The notes beneath the pieces were generated by a model that saw only the letters and a program-made list of their open reading frames with translations, did not search any database and was not told where the DNA came from. A stretch of 41,876 bases of DNA from Bacteroidetes bacterium ADurb.Bin013 (GTDB taxonomy: Bacteria; Bacteroidota; Bacteroidia; Bacteroidales; UBA932): positions 1 to 41,876 of the forward strand of contig MWFB01000017.1 of assembly GCA_002071385.1 (NCBI GenBank), read 5' to 3'. The position numbers and the translations under genes are program-made. Shown in pieces: positions 24,534 through 32,594 of the stretch. Numbering within the stretch: position 1 is the stretch's first letter; the number at the start of each line of letters is the position of its first letter.

Positions 24534-26186
24534 TTAAAGGGATGAGACCCTGTCTTCAAAATCGTCTCGTGAACCCAGTGCCGCGTTTTTGATCTTTGCC
24601 CTGTAATTGTAAATGGTGTTGACAGAATACCTCAGCAGCGAGGCAATTTTTCCCGAATCCTTGATGCCCATCCTGATCAGCGCAAAGATCCTCAATTCCG
24701 TATTCAGAAGTTCTCCCTTTTTCAGGACTATCTGTTCTTCAGGAGTCAGCAGGGCATTGAAATCCTGCACAAAAGACGGGTAAAGTTCCAGGAATGCCGT
24801 GTCAAATGTCCTGTAAAAATTAGCCACCTCTTCTTCCGCCCATTCGGTATTGTTCAATTCTTCGCTCAGTTCCTGAGTCTTGCCGTAACGTATGGAGCGC
24901 TTGACATATGCCCGGAATTCTTTCATCTTATCCAGGTTATCGGAAAGAATGGCCAGGAACAGCCCAATGTAACCCTCCTTGACACGATTCGATTCCGCAA
25001 TCTGGTGGTTCAGTGTCTGCAATTGTACGTTAACGCGGTTCAGCTCCTTGTTCTGGGTGACGATCCTTTTGTTGATCTCCCTCAGGGAGCTGTGGGCCCG
25101 GATGGTCCGCCGGGTTTGTTTTACCAGGTAAGCCGAGGCAAGAACCAGCACCAGCACCAGGGCACTGATGGATATCAGGAAAGCCCTGGCCCTGCGGGCC
25201 TGGGTTACTTGCTTTTCCTGGTAGGCCTTTTCAATCTGGGGAAGCACGCCAGCCACCTGCCACGGCCGGAGCTTGGCATTGTAGAACAGGGCATCGGCCA
25301 GGGAAATGTCTATGTACCGGAAAGCCCTGTCAATATTGCCCCCGGTCTCAAAGAGAACGGTTGCCAGCCGGGTCAGGGATGCATGGTCCTTGACTGCAGA
25401 CTGGATATCTGCCATGGCCGAACGGGCCAGCCATTCCATCTGACTGCCTACCTCTCCCCGGTTCTGGAAAACGGTGGAACGGTGGTATGCGTATATGGCG
25501 TATGAATGGCTGGATTCCTTATGCCTGGACACCAACACGGCAGAAAGACTGTCCGCCCTGGACAGATTCCCTGTCTCATAGGCATCCTGGAACAGGTAAT
25601 ACAGGTATTCATCGGATTGAGGATCCGTCTGTTCCATGATCTTTGAGCGATAATAAGCCCGCCTGCCGGTATAAATCCGCTTGGTGGCAGGATCTGTGGA
25701 ATACTCTGCCAGTTCTCCCGACAGCCGCTGCAAGGCAACATAATACTCGGGCAAAAGGCCGGGATCCAGAGTAAGGGAGTCTATATCGTTGTATAGTATA
25801 TCACTGGATTCCAGGAAATTTCCCGATGTGGCAAAGATAAGACCCCGGCGGATCCGTGTCTGGTCCTGGTACGGTTTGCTGTTGAGCAGGGAGGCCAGAT
25901 GAGCAGAAGCCTCGATATAATGCATGGTGGAATCAAAGTTATAGGCTTTGTATTCCTCAATCAGTTGCTGATAAAAACCATAGCTTTGCTCCGGGGACAG
26001 GTCCTGCTGCTGTATGACGCTCTTGAGTGCATTGATGCGTTGCAGGCGGTTCTGTTCATAAGTGGTCCTGAGTTCAAGCTGTTTGTCCAGGTCCTCAAGC
26101 AAACGGGTCAATTGCTGCCTGTTCTCCCCCCGCAGCATAAGCAGGGAAACTATCAGAAAAAAGGCAGTCAACCCGTTTTGTTTCAT
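24534..26186 (-). CDS. DUF6377-type TPR/transmembrane regulator with LuxR-like HTH end
   Basis: 550 residues. N-terminal signal or anchor (MKQNGLTAFFLIVSLLML), then about 300 residues of TPR-like helices (for example QSYGFYQQLIEEYKAYNFDS, LYYLFQDAYETGNLSRAD), and a transmembrane helix near 335-356 (FLISISALVLVLVLASAYLV). A coiled coil follows (IRAHSSLREINKRIVTQNKELN...), then a cytoplasmic domain ending in a helix-turn-helix-like stretch (NTELRIFALIRMGIKDSGKIASLLRYSVNTIYNYRAKIKNAA). This layout is that of DUF6377 proteins, membrane-spanning regulators found beside glycan loci in Bacteroidota. The likely role is sensing a periplasmic signal and activating the SusC operon downstream, but the ligand and DNA site are unknown. 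It follows the BamA-like gene by 12 bp. Confidence 0.82.
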   Translation of the reverse strand: MKQNGLTAFFLIVSLLMLRGENRQQLTRLLEDLDKQLELRTTYEQNRLQRINALKSVIQQQDLSPEQSYGFYQQLIEEYKAYNFDSTMHYIEASAHLASLLNSKPYQDQTRIRRGLIFATSGNFLESSDILYNDIDSLTLDPGLLPEYYVALQRLSGELAEYSTDPATKRIYTGRRAYYRSKIMEQTDPQSDEYLYYLFQDAYETGNLSRADSLSAVLVSRHKESSHSYAIYAYHRSTVFQNRGEVGSQMEWLARSAMADIQSAVKDHASLTRLATVLFETGGNIDRAFRYIDISLADALFYNAKLRPWQVAGVLPQIEKAYQEKQVTQARRARAFLISISALVLVLVLASAYLVKQTRRTIRAHSSLREINKRIVTQNKELNRVNVQLQTLNHQIAESNRVKEGYIGLFLAILSDNLDKMKEFRAYVKRSIRYGKTQELSEELNNTEWAEEEVANFYRTFDTAFLELYPSFVQDFNALLTPEEQIVLKKGELLNTELRIFALIRMGIKDSGKIASLLRYSVNTIYNYRAKIKNAALGSRDDFEDRVSSL

Positions 26187-26198
26187 GATACGATCCCG

Positions 26199-27563
26199 TT
26201 AGAACATATAACCCAGCATGATGTAAAGGCCGGTGTTCCCATCCTGTTTCTTGAAAGCCTTGGCAAAATCCACGGACAAGATGAAATTCTCGTTCATGGC
26301 TATCTTCAACCCGGCACCGGCACTCATATGCCATCCATCCTTATCAGAGAAGAAATCTTCATACCGGACACCGGAGGCGGCTGTCAGGGCACGTAATTCC
26401 GCCTCGGAACGGTTCCATTCCACCTGATCTGTGATGTACCCGATATCAAACAGGGGGTTGATGCCAATATAAAAGGCCTGGCGTGCGATCTTGAATGAAA
26501 CCAGCTTGACCCGAAACTCCACGTTGGCATAGGCATAACCGTCGCCGGTCACACGATTGCGCACGATCCCGCGCAGGCTGTTGGCCCCGCCCAGCATCTC
26601 ATAATTGGCCCGTTTGGTGAATAGGGTGGCCATGTAATTCTTCATGTAAAACGGGGTGTTTCCCCAGAGGGACCCCTGGTAACCGAGACGGTAGGCAAAG
26701 ATGATCCTGTCTCCCCATACTGGCACATAGTGACGGAAAGAGGCATTCAGGGTCAGGTGGTTGTATTCCTTCTGCTCCCCGAAGGCGCCAAAATAAGTGA
26801 GAAATGCATCGGCCCAGATACCCCGGTTGGGGTTATTGGGGCGATTGCGGGAATCAAAGGTCAGGCCGGCACGGACAAACGGATGGGTCCCGCCGTGCAA
26901 TTCATTGGCTTTGATCAGGCCCCACTGGGCATAGTAATTATACAGGGTGGGCTGGACATCTGTTGTAGGCAGCTTTTTTTCCTCGGCCTTGTTCCGGTTG
27001 ATGAAATCAATGTTAACCTCGTCGGCCCTGTAATTGAAAACACCCAGCCCGGCATTCCACGAAAGATTGCCGGCTATGGTCCCCTGGAAATCGGCCGTGG
27101 CACAGAAAAAGTCTTTTTTCATTTTATAAAAGGCGCGAGACAGATAACCGGTCTCTCCGGTCTTTCCCCACACGGGATTGTAAACGGAGCGATATCCGTT
27201 GAAACCCAGAAAATCGGCCATGGCTTCGGGAACATAACTTAGGTCAAGAGTAACGCGCACCCCGGGTATCAGGTATTTGGAATCGTAAAAGAAACGGAAC
27301 AATCCGGATCGCTTGGTGGTGTAGTTGGCTTCTACATACATCAGGTGTTTGTACTGGGGGAATGTGGACCCGTCTCCGTAATTGTAAAACTCGGCAAGGG
27401 CTCCATACTGAAAACCAAGGTCGGTGTTATATCCAATGCTGGGAAGGGCTCCGAAAGTCCATCCTTTCTTAATGACAGCAGTACTGTCTTTGCCGGCTGC
27501 TGCAGCCTGTAAGGTAACAGTGCAAAAGAGCAGCAATATCAGAAAACGATACGTTTTTTTCAT
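26199..27563 (-). CDS. BamA/TamA-family outer-membrane beta-barrel protein
   Basis: 454 residues from ATG 27563; the upstream TTG extension overlaps the previous stop and lacks a signal. Signal peptide MKKTYRFLILLLFCTVTLQAAAAG. The rest alternates aromatic and polar residues typical of barrel strands and ends in Phe (LYIMLGYMF). The Omp85 core motif is seen as MLGGANSLRGIVRNRVTGDGYAYANVEFR, equivalent to the conserved loop-6 region. There are no POTRA domains: the barrel begins within about 35 residues of the signal peptide. It is therefore a barrel-only Omp85-like protein, not the essential BamA. Substrate unknown. It is the middle gene of a three-gene operon. Confidence 0.82.
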   Translation of the reverse strand: MKKTYRFLILLLFCTVTLQAAAAGKDSTAVIKKGWTFGALPSIGYNTDLGFQYGALAEFYNYGDGSTFPQYKHLMYVEANYTTKRSGLFRFFYDSKYLIPGVRVTLDLSYVPEAMADFLGFNGYRSVYNPVWGKTGETGYLSRAFYKMKKDFFCATADFQGTIAGNLSWNAGLGVFNYRADEVNIDFINRNKAEEKKLPTTDVQPTLYNYYAQWGLIKANELHGGTHPFVRAGLTFDSRNRPNNPNRGIWADAFLTYFGAFGEQKEYNHLTLNASFRHYVPVWGDRIIFAYRLGYQGSLWGNTPFYMKNYMATLFTKRANYEMLGGANSLRGIVRNRVTGDGYAYANVEFRVKLVSFKIARQAFYIGINPLFDIGYITDQVEWNRSEAELRALTAASGVRYEDFFSDKDGWHMSAGAGLKIAMNENFILSVDFAKAFKKQDGNTGLYIMLGYMF

Positions 27564-27579
27564 GTATAAGTTTATTTGA

Positions 27580-28773
27580 TTATCCAATCCATTTAAAAAG
27601 CCCGGCCATGATCGTTCCCAGGTAGGTTCCGCAGGTATAGCCTAAAAGGCCTATGATGATCCCGTTGACCAGTACCCTGCGGTTATTCATGGCCGAAGCC
27701 ACAGGGGGTACAAAGGGAGGTGAGAACAGGAGTGCAATGTGGGATACGGTGAAAAGGTCTCCTTCTACCCGGAAGATCCGTGCCAGGATCAAATGCAGGA
27801 ATATGGAAACCACCAGGATAAAGCTCACCAGGGCAAGCACATTCAGGCTTTCCCGCATAAAAAGTGTCCGGATGTTAAATTGGGAGGCAATGACAATGCT
27901 GAAAACCAGGATAAAGTACATCCCGAACTCAAAGGTTTTGGGTATTTCCCGGATCTTTTTCCAGAAAGAAGCCAGCAGTGCCAGCGTGGTGATGGTCAGG
28001 ATGACGATCAGGTCGTTCAGCCCGCCGACGGCAAGCATGGATATCCCCGCGCCTATGCCCAGGCATGCAATGGAAAGCGACAGGGCAACAAGGAGTTTTC
28101 CGGCCACCTTGTTTTTGAACATGCCGGAATAATCTTCAAAGTTTTCTTTGACCAGGGATGGAATCTCATTCTCCGGAACTGCCGATGCCACTTGTGTAGC
28201 ATTGCCGTAAGGCAGGATTTTCCGGAAAATCTTGTAACCGACCGATATGACAAACATCAAAAGAAAGAATGAAAGCGCCGTGTCAAAAGTCTGCACCAGA
28301 ATATAAGTTTCTTCTTGTACTCCAAGGATTCGCTGTAGCGAAGCAAAATTCATGGTGCCTCCCGTATACATGCTCACCAGCATGGAGCAGACATTTCCCA
28401 CCTCCGGGATATTGGTTTTCCTGAACAAGAGGTAGGCTATGACTATGGTGGTGAAAATGGCTATGATCCCCGCAATAAGCGTGGTAAAAGTTTTTTTCAT
28501 GGTCTTGAACCACAACGTGAAATGGGAAGAGAACAAAATCAGGGGAATGGCAATGGGTACGGCAAGGTTCATGAACCATCCCTGTATGTTGCCCAGTTGC
28601 CCGATCTCTTCTGCCGAACCTCCCTTCATCATGCCCGAAAGGGACATGATAATACCTATGGCGTAAGCCATCATTACCGTTCCAATTTTTGAAAAGAAAC
28701 GGAAATTCTGAAAAAGGTACATGATGAAAACGGGAGCGGCAATATAAATGAATGCTATCAGATAGTTTCTCAT
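27580..28773 (-). CDS. DUF819-family integral membrane protein
   Basis: 397 residues from ATG 28773, preferred to the Met at 28809, which lies beyond a terminator hairpin and would add a non-family stub. About eleven membrane segments. Recognisable DUF819 features are SKIGTVMMAYAIGIIMS, the glycine/serine-rich MLVSMYTGGTMNFASLQ and, near the C-terminus, LLFSPPFVPPVASAMNNRR. The fold is believed to be transporter-like, but no substrate is established. First gene of the operon with the BamA-like barrel and the DUF6377 regulator; the barrel gene's ATG (27563) is 16 bp after its stop. Confidence 0.82.
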   Translation of the reverse strand: MRNYLIAFIYIAAPVFIMYLFQNFRFFSKIGTVMMAYAIGIIMSLSGMMKGGSAEEIGQLGNIQGWFMNLAVPIAIPLILFSSHFTLWFKTMKKTFTTLIAGIIAIFTTIVIAYLLFRKTNIPEVGNVCSMLVSMYTGGTMNFASLQRILGVQEETYILVQTFDTALSFFLLMFVISVGYKIFRKILPYGNATQVASAVPENEIPSLVKENFEDYSGMFKNKVAGKLLVALSLSIACLGIGAGISMLAVGGLNDLIVILTITTLALLASFWKKIREIPKTFEFGMYFILVFSIVIASQFNIRTLFMRESLNVLALVSFILVVSIFLHLILARIFRVEGDLFTVSHIALLFSPPFVPPVASAMNNRRVLVNGIIIGLLGYTCGTYLGTIMAGLFKWIG

Positions 28774-28792
28774 AGCACAAAGATAAAAAAAA

Positions 28793-28829
28793 ACGGTACT
28801 TTCTTTCACGGTCGTAAAGAAAGTACCGT
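28793..28829 (-). terminator. Strong rho-independent terminator of the lyase gene
   Basis: ACGGTACTTTCTTT (28793-28806) and AAAGAAAGTACCGT (28816-28829) form a 14-bp perfect stem with a 9-nt loop. On the minus strand it is followed by nine to ten T residues. It starts 8 bp past the lyase stop and isolates the lyase from the DUF819 operon. Confidence 0.95.
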
Positions 28830-28836
28830 GGGGAGC

Positions 28837-30285
28837 TTACAGACTATCCCCGAAGTCTTTCCGGAACTTGTCAACAAGCCGGGCCGGCCAGTCTTCCACC
28901 GGTTCCAGCGTACCCATGAAGAAACGGAGCACAGGAGGTTCATAAGTAAAGCGGAGGCCACCTATCAGTTTACGGTTATCAAAAAGCCATTCCAGCCGGT
29001 CCATGGCATATTTGACCTGGGAAAGGGTAAAGACACGCCGGGGCAGCGCCAGACGGAGCAATTCCACATCAGCAGGCACTTCATTGCCCTGTTCGTCCCG
29101 GGCACTGGATACCGACCCGCGTTCCATTCCCCTTACCCCCGAGCAGAGATAAAACGCAGCCGTAAGAGCCCCTGCCGGGTATTGAGACTGTGGAATGTGG
29201 CTGCAGAATTTCATGGCATCCACGTGTGCTCCCAGTACTCCGGGAGGGGTTACCATGGGGATGCCCCTGTCCATGCATCCGGTAACCATGAACTTGATAA
29301 AATCAGGGCTTTGACAGATAATGGTTTCATCCAGCGTCTCGTACAATCCCACTGCCATGGCCTCGATCTCGCGGATAGACATGCCTCCGTAGGTCAGGAA
29401 TCCTTCATACAGGGGGATCAGGGCTTCCATTTTCTGGTACAGGGCTTTACGGTTGGTACAGATTCCTCCGCCACGTGATGAGGAAAGCTTGCGGGCCGAA
29501 AAATAGACAAGGTCTGCCAGGGAGGTCATCATTTTGATGATCTCTTCCATGGGATTTTCCTTCCACTCTTCCTCCCGCAATTTGACCAGGTAGGCGTTTT
29601 CCCCTATCAGGCTGGCATCCAGTACTAGCATGATCCCGTGTTTATCGGCTATTTTTCTGACATCCATCATGTTCCTGATAGAGAAAGGTTGTCCTCCTAT
29701 TAAATTGGTGGAAGCCTCCATCCGGATAAAGGGAATATTTTCCACCCCGTACCGCAGGATACATTGTTCCAGTTTCTCAATGTCCATATTGCCCTTGAAA
29801 GGATTGTCAGACTGAAGCTCCAGGGCATCATCGCAAAGCAGCTCTTCAATTTTGCCACCTGAGGCTGTTATGTGTGCCAGGGCTGTTGTGAAATGGTAAT
29901 TCATGGGAATGACATTGCCCGGTTTTATAAAGGTTTGGCAGATGACATTCTCTGCGCCCCTTCCCTGGTGCGTGGGAAGTACATATTTTTTTCCCAGGAC
30001 ATCCAGTATCGCCTTTCTCAGTTTTTCAAAGCTTTGCGATCCGGCATAGGCATCGTCCGCCTGCATCATGGCGGACAGCTGGTTATCACTCATGGCATTG
30101 GTACCACTGTCAGTAAGCATGTCCAGGTACACATCCAGTGTGGATAGCTTGAAAGTGTTGAATCCGGCTTCCTTAATGGCCAGCAAACGCCTGTCCAGAG
30201 GGACAAGGTTCAATTTTTGCACAATCCGGACTTTATGGAACTCCAGGGGAAGGGGTTCTGATTTGTAAAATTTTATAGGATTCAT
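28837..30285 (-). CDS. Tyrosine phenol-lyase/tryptophanase-family PLP enzyme (divergent)
   Basis: 482 residues, cytoplasmic, PLP-dependent beta-eliminating lyase. Family blocks are DMLTDSGTNAMSDNQ, DAYAGSQSF, THQGRGAENV, PFKGNMDIEKLE, GVRGMERGSV and RLALPRRVFT. The likely PLP lysine is Lys266 (FSARK) and the ring-nitrogen Asp is Asp223 (VLDAS). Residues that in my memory separate the two activities favour tyrosine phenol-lyase: HFTTA, where tryptophanases have FDTT, and LRFF near the C-terminus, where tryptophanases have RHF. However, the Arg three residues after the Asp (DATR/DSAR in the characterised enzymes) is Leu226, and the usual KKD is RKL. Activity on Tyr or Trp (releasing phenol or indole, pyruvate and ammonia) is therefore only tentative. 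It is monocistronic with its own terminator. Confidence 0.8.
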   Translation of the reverse strand: MNPIKFYKSEPLPLEFHKVRIVQKLNLVPLDRRLLAIKEAGFNTFKLSTLDVYLDMLTDSGTNAMSDNQLSAMMQADDAYAGSQSFEKLRKAILDVLGKKYVLPTHQGRGAENVICQTFIKPGNVIPMNYHFTTALAHITASGGKIEELLCDDALELQSDNPFKGNMDIEKLEQCILRYGVENIPFIRMEASTNLIGGQPFSIRNMMDVRKIADKHGIMLVLDASLIGENAYLVKLREEEWKENPMEEIIKMMTSLADLVYFSARKLSSSRGGGICTNRKALYQKMEALIPLYEGFLTYGGMSIREIEAMAVGLYETLDETIICQSPDFIKFMVTGCMDRGIPMVTPPGVLGAHVDAMKFCSHIPQSQYPAGALTAAFYLCSGVRGMERGSVSSARDEQGNEVPADVELLRLALPRRVFTLSQVKYAMDRLEWLFDNRKLIGGLRFTYEPPVLRFFMGTLEPVEDWPARLVDKFRKDFGDSL

Positions 30286-30390
30286 ATTGGTTCTGAAAAT
30301 TAGAATTTGTGAAAAAACATAAAAAAATACACTTCAGATGTAACCAGAGTGCTGCCTGGCACGTCTTATGTGTATGCATGATTCCGGGAT

Positions 30391-30433
30391 GCTCCTGAGC
30401 GGGAAAAAGCACCTTTGTATCCCCGTCAGGAGC
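30391..30433. other. Hairpin-forming sequence in the lyase/exporter divergent region
   Basis: GCTCCTGAGCGGG (30391-30403) and CCCCGTCAGGAGC (30421-30433) can pair over about 12 bp with one bulge, around a 17-nt loop. It lies 106-148 bp upstream of the lyase start, so on the minus strand it may belong to the lyase leader. No known riboswitch was recognised. The whole gap (30286-30653, 368 bp) is otherwise AT-rich and holds this hairpin plus the exporter promoter. Confidence 0.45.
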
Positions 30434-30567
30434 AGAGATACGAATAATAATAACAGGGAGCATAGCACAAATACTCGGACAGGTATGAAATAGGGCTATG
30501 CATTGTTTTCAGATTTGATTTCAAAAATAACAAAAAATTGAAAAAAAATAAAAAATAGAAAATTTAG

Positions 30568-30608
30568 TACCTTGTGTTGCAAGGTATCAAAATTTATATA
30601 TATATTTG
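30568..30608 (+). promoter_or_regulatory. Promoter of the ABC exporter operon with overlapping palindromic operator
   Basis: TATATTTG (30601-30608) fits the Bacteroides -7 box TAnnTTTG, and GTTG (30576-30579) lies 21 bp upstream as a possible -33 box. The -33 region is embedded in the palindrome TACCTTGTGTTGCAAGGTA (30568-30586; 7-bp arms, 5-bp centre), a good shape for a dimeric repressor site. The start codon follows 45 bp downstream. No regulator gene is adjacent. Confidence 0.5.
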
Positions 30609-30653
30609 CCCCGCAGAATTCTAATATTATAAAAGTACTAAAAAACAGATACG

Positions 30654-31343
30654 ATGATCGAACTAAGGGAAATCAACAAAACGTACTACAATGGAGCAGC
30701 GCTGCACGTTTTGAAAGGATTGAACCTTCAAATTGATGATGGGGAATTTGTGGCGATAATGGGAGCATCCGGGTCCGGAAAATCCACCCTGCTCAACATT
30801 ATTGGAATACTGGACGACTATGATACAGGATCTTATCACCTGAACGGCAAACTGATCCGGGATCTTTCGGAAAAGGAGTCTGCCGTATACAGGAACGAAA
30901 TGATAGGATTTGTTTTTCAATCCTTCAACCTGATCTCTTTCAAGACTGCCCTTGAGAACGTGGCCCTTCCCTTATATTACAAAGGAATCAGACGCAGCAA
31001 GCGCAACAGGATCGCCATGGAATACCTGGAGCGCATGGGACTGGGGGAATGGGCGGATCATATGCCTTCAGAATTGTCGGGAGGACAAAAACAGCGTATA
31101 TCAATCGCCCGCGCACTGGTGGCAAACCCCCGGGTCATACTGGCAGACGAACCTACAGGAGCCCTGGATTCACAAACCTCGGTTGAGGTCATGCAGCTAT
31201 TGCAACAAGTCAACAGGGAGGGGATGACCATCGTGATGGTCACCCATAATCCCGAGATGGCTGCCATGAGCCAGAAAATAATAAAAATCCGTGACGGTAT
31301 CATTGGATCTGTAGAACAAAATAATAAGGCAAGCCATGTTTGA
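30654..31343 (+). CDS. MacB/LolD-type ABC transporter ATPase
   Basis: 229 residues, cytoplasmic. Walker A GASGSGKST (37-45), Q-loop FVFQSFNLI (about 87-95), signature LSGGQKQR (141-148), Walker B VILADEPTGALDS (161-173) and H-loop VTHNPE are all intact. The LDS after Walker B and the overall length fit the MacB/LolD/FtsE group, which drives mechanotransmission exporters instead of transport through the permease channel. Its stop overlaps the first permease start by 8 bp. Together with the two permeases, adaptor and TolC-like channel downstream it forms a tripartite exporter. Confidence 0.95.
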   Translation: MIELREINKTYYNGAALHVLKGLNLQIDDGEFVAIMGASGSGKSTLLNIIGILDDYDTGSYHLNGKLIRDLSEKESAVYRNEMIGFVFQSFNLISFKTALENVALPLYYKGIRRSKRNRIAMEYLERMGLGEWADHMPSELSGGQKQRISIARALVANPRVILADEPTGALDSQTSVEVMQLLQQVNREGMTIVMVTHNPEMAAMSQKIIKIRDGIIGSVEQNNKASHV

Positions 31344-32592
31344 TGACTTTCAGGAAATATTCACCACGCTGAAAAAAAACAAGTTGCGCACTTTCCTGAC
31401 CGGCTTCTCCATGGCATGGGGCATATTCATGCTCATAGTCCTGCTGGGTGCGGGGAACGGGATCAGAAACGGCATTCTTTTCAATTTTGCCGATATGGCA
31501 ACCAACTTTGTGAAACTCTGGCCGGGAAGAACGGCCCAGGCTTATGGCGGGTTGCAGGCCGGAAGGCGGATAAAGCTGGACAGCACAGACGGCCCCTACC
31601 TGGAAAAGGAATTCAGCCAGGTTTACAATGTCTCTCCATTAATTTCGCGTTGGGGCAGGAATTTTTACTACCAGAACGAATATGCCCCCGGTGTATTGCA
31701 GGGGGTACTTCCCGGGTACAGCAATATTGAATCGGTTGAGATACGGCCCGGCAACGGCCGTTTTATCAACCAGGCCGATATCCGCCTGGCACGAAAAGTC
31801 ATTGTGCTGCATTCCAGGACGGCCGGGTTGCTTTTCAAGGATAAAGACCCCCTGGGAAAACATATTACCTATGACAATGTTTCATATAAGGTAGTTGGGG
31901 TATATCATGACACCAACATGTCGCAAAACCCAAACAGTTGCATCCCTTTGACTACTGCGCAACTAATCTATAATCCAGAAAACGGCTATTCCCAGGTAGC
32001 CATGTTACTGGACGGGATGGATACAAAAGCGTTGAACGAGGTTTTTGAAAAGGACCTCAGGTCGTCCATGGGCCGCAAGCACCGGTTTGAGAAAGAAGAC
32101 CAGTCTGCGATTTATCTTTATAATGTGACCCGCGAATTTATCCAGTTCAGGGGAATATTCAACGGTATCACCTTGTTTGTCTGGATCATCGGACTAGGAA
32201 CCTTGATAGCCGGGGTGGTTGGCATCAGTAACATCATGTTGATCACGGTTAAGGAAAGAACCAAAGAGTTTGGAATACGAAAAGCAATTGGTGCCACCCC
32301 CGGGACTATCTTGCGCCTTGTGCTTACCGAATGCCTCATGATAACGGCATTTTTCGGTTACCTGGGAATGCTTGCGGGTATTGCTGTCACAGAATTGCTG
32401 AACCATGTGGTAGGAACCCCCGATTTACCGGCTTCCCAGGAAGACATGGTGCTGTTTGCCAATCCCACGGTGGACCCGGTCATCATAATAGCAGCCACCC
32501 TGGTGCTGATAGCGGCCGGTCTTATGGCCGGATACCTTCCCGCCCGCAGGGCCGTACAGGTCAAACCCATAGAAGCTTTAAGATACGAGTAA
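31336..32592 (+). CDS. MacB-type ABC exporter permease 1
   Basis: 418 residues. MacB topology is visible: an N-terminal membrane helix (LRTFLTGFSMAWGIFMLIVLLGAGNG, about 16-42), a large periplasmic MacB_PCD domain (about 45-285), and a C-terminal FtsX domain with three helices containing LIAGVVGISNIMLITVKERTKEFGIRKAIGA and LPARRAVQVKPIEALRYE. No ATPase is fused, unlike enterobacterial MacB. The next gene encodes a paralogue of the same length, so the two probably form a heterodimer. In this family the periplasmic domain engages the adaptor protein and pushes substrate into the TolC channel. Confidence 0.93.
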   Translation: MFDDFQEIFTTLKKNKLRTFLTGFSMAWGIFMLIVLLGAGNGIRNGILFNFADMATNFVKLWPGRTAQAYGGLQAGRRIKLDSTDGPYLEKEFSQVYNVSPLISRWGRNFYYQNEYAPGVLQGVLPGYSNIESVEIRPGNGRFINQADIRLARKVIVLHSRTAGLLFKDKDPLGKHITYDNVSYKVVGVYHDTNMSQNPNSCIPLTTAQLIYNPENGYSQVAMLLDGMDTKALNEVFEKDLRSSMGRKHRFEKEDQSAIYLYNVTREFIQFRGIFNGITLFVWIIGLGTLIAGVVGISNIMLITVKERTKEFGIRKAIGATPGTILRLVLTECLMITAFFGYLGMLAGIAVTELLNHVVGTPDLPASQEDMVLFANPTVDPVIIIAATLVLIAAGLMAGYLPARRAVQVKPIEALRYE

Positions 32593-32594
32593 TC

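Noticed and set aside
30233-30463. 76-codon minus-strand frame overlapping the lyase start, as a possible TnaC-like leader peptide
   Set aside because: It is too long, contains a single Trp with no stalling context, runs into the lyase gene in another frame and has irregular composition.
32331-32594. N-terminal extension of the second permease into the first permease gene
   Set aside because: The extension is rich in Gly, His, Pro and Arg as expected from a shadow frame, and the homologous first permease starts at the equivalent MFDD position.
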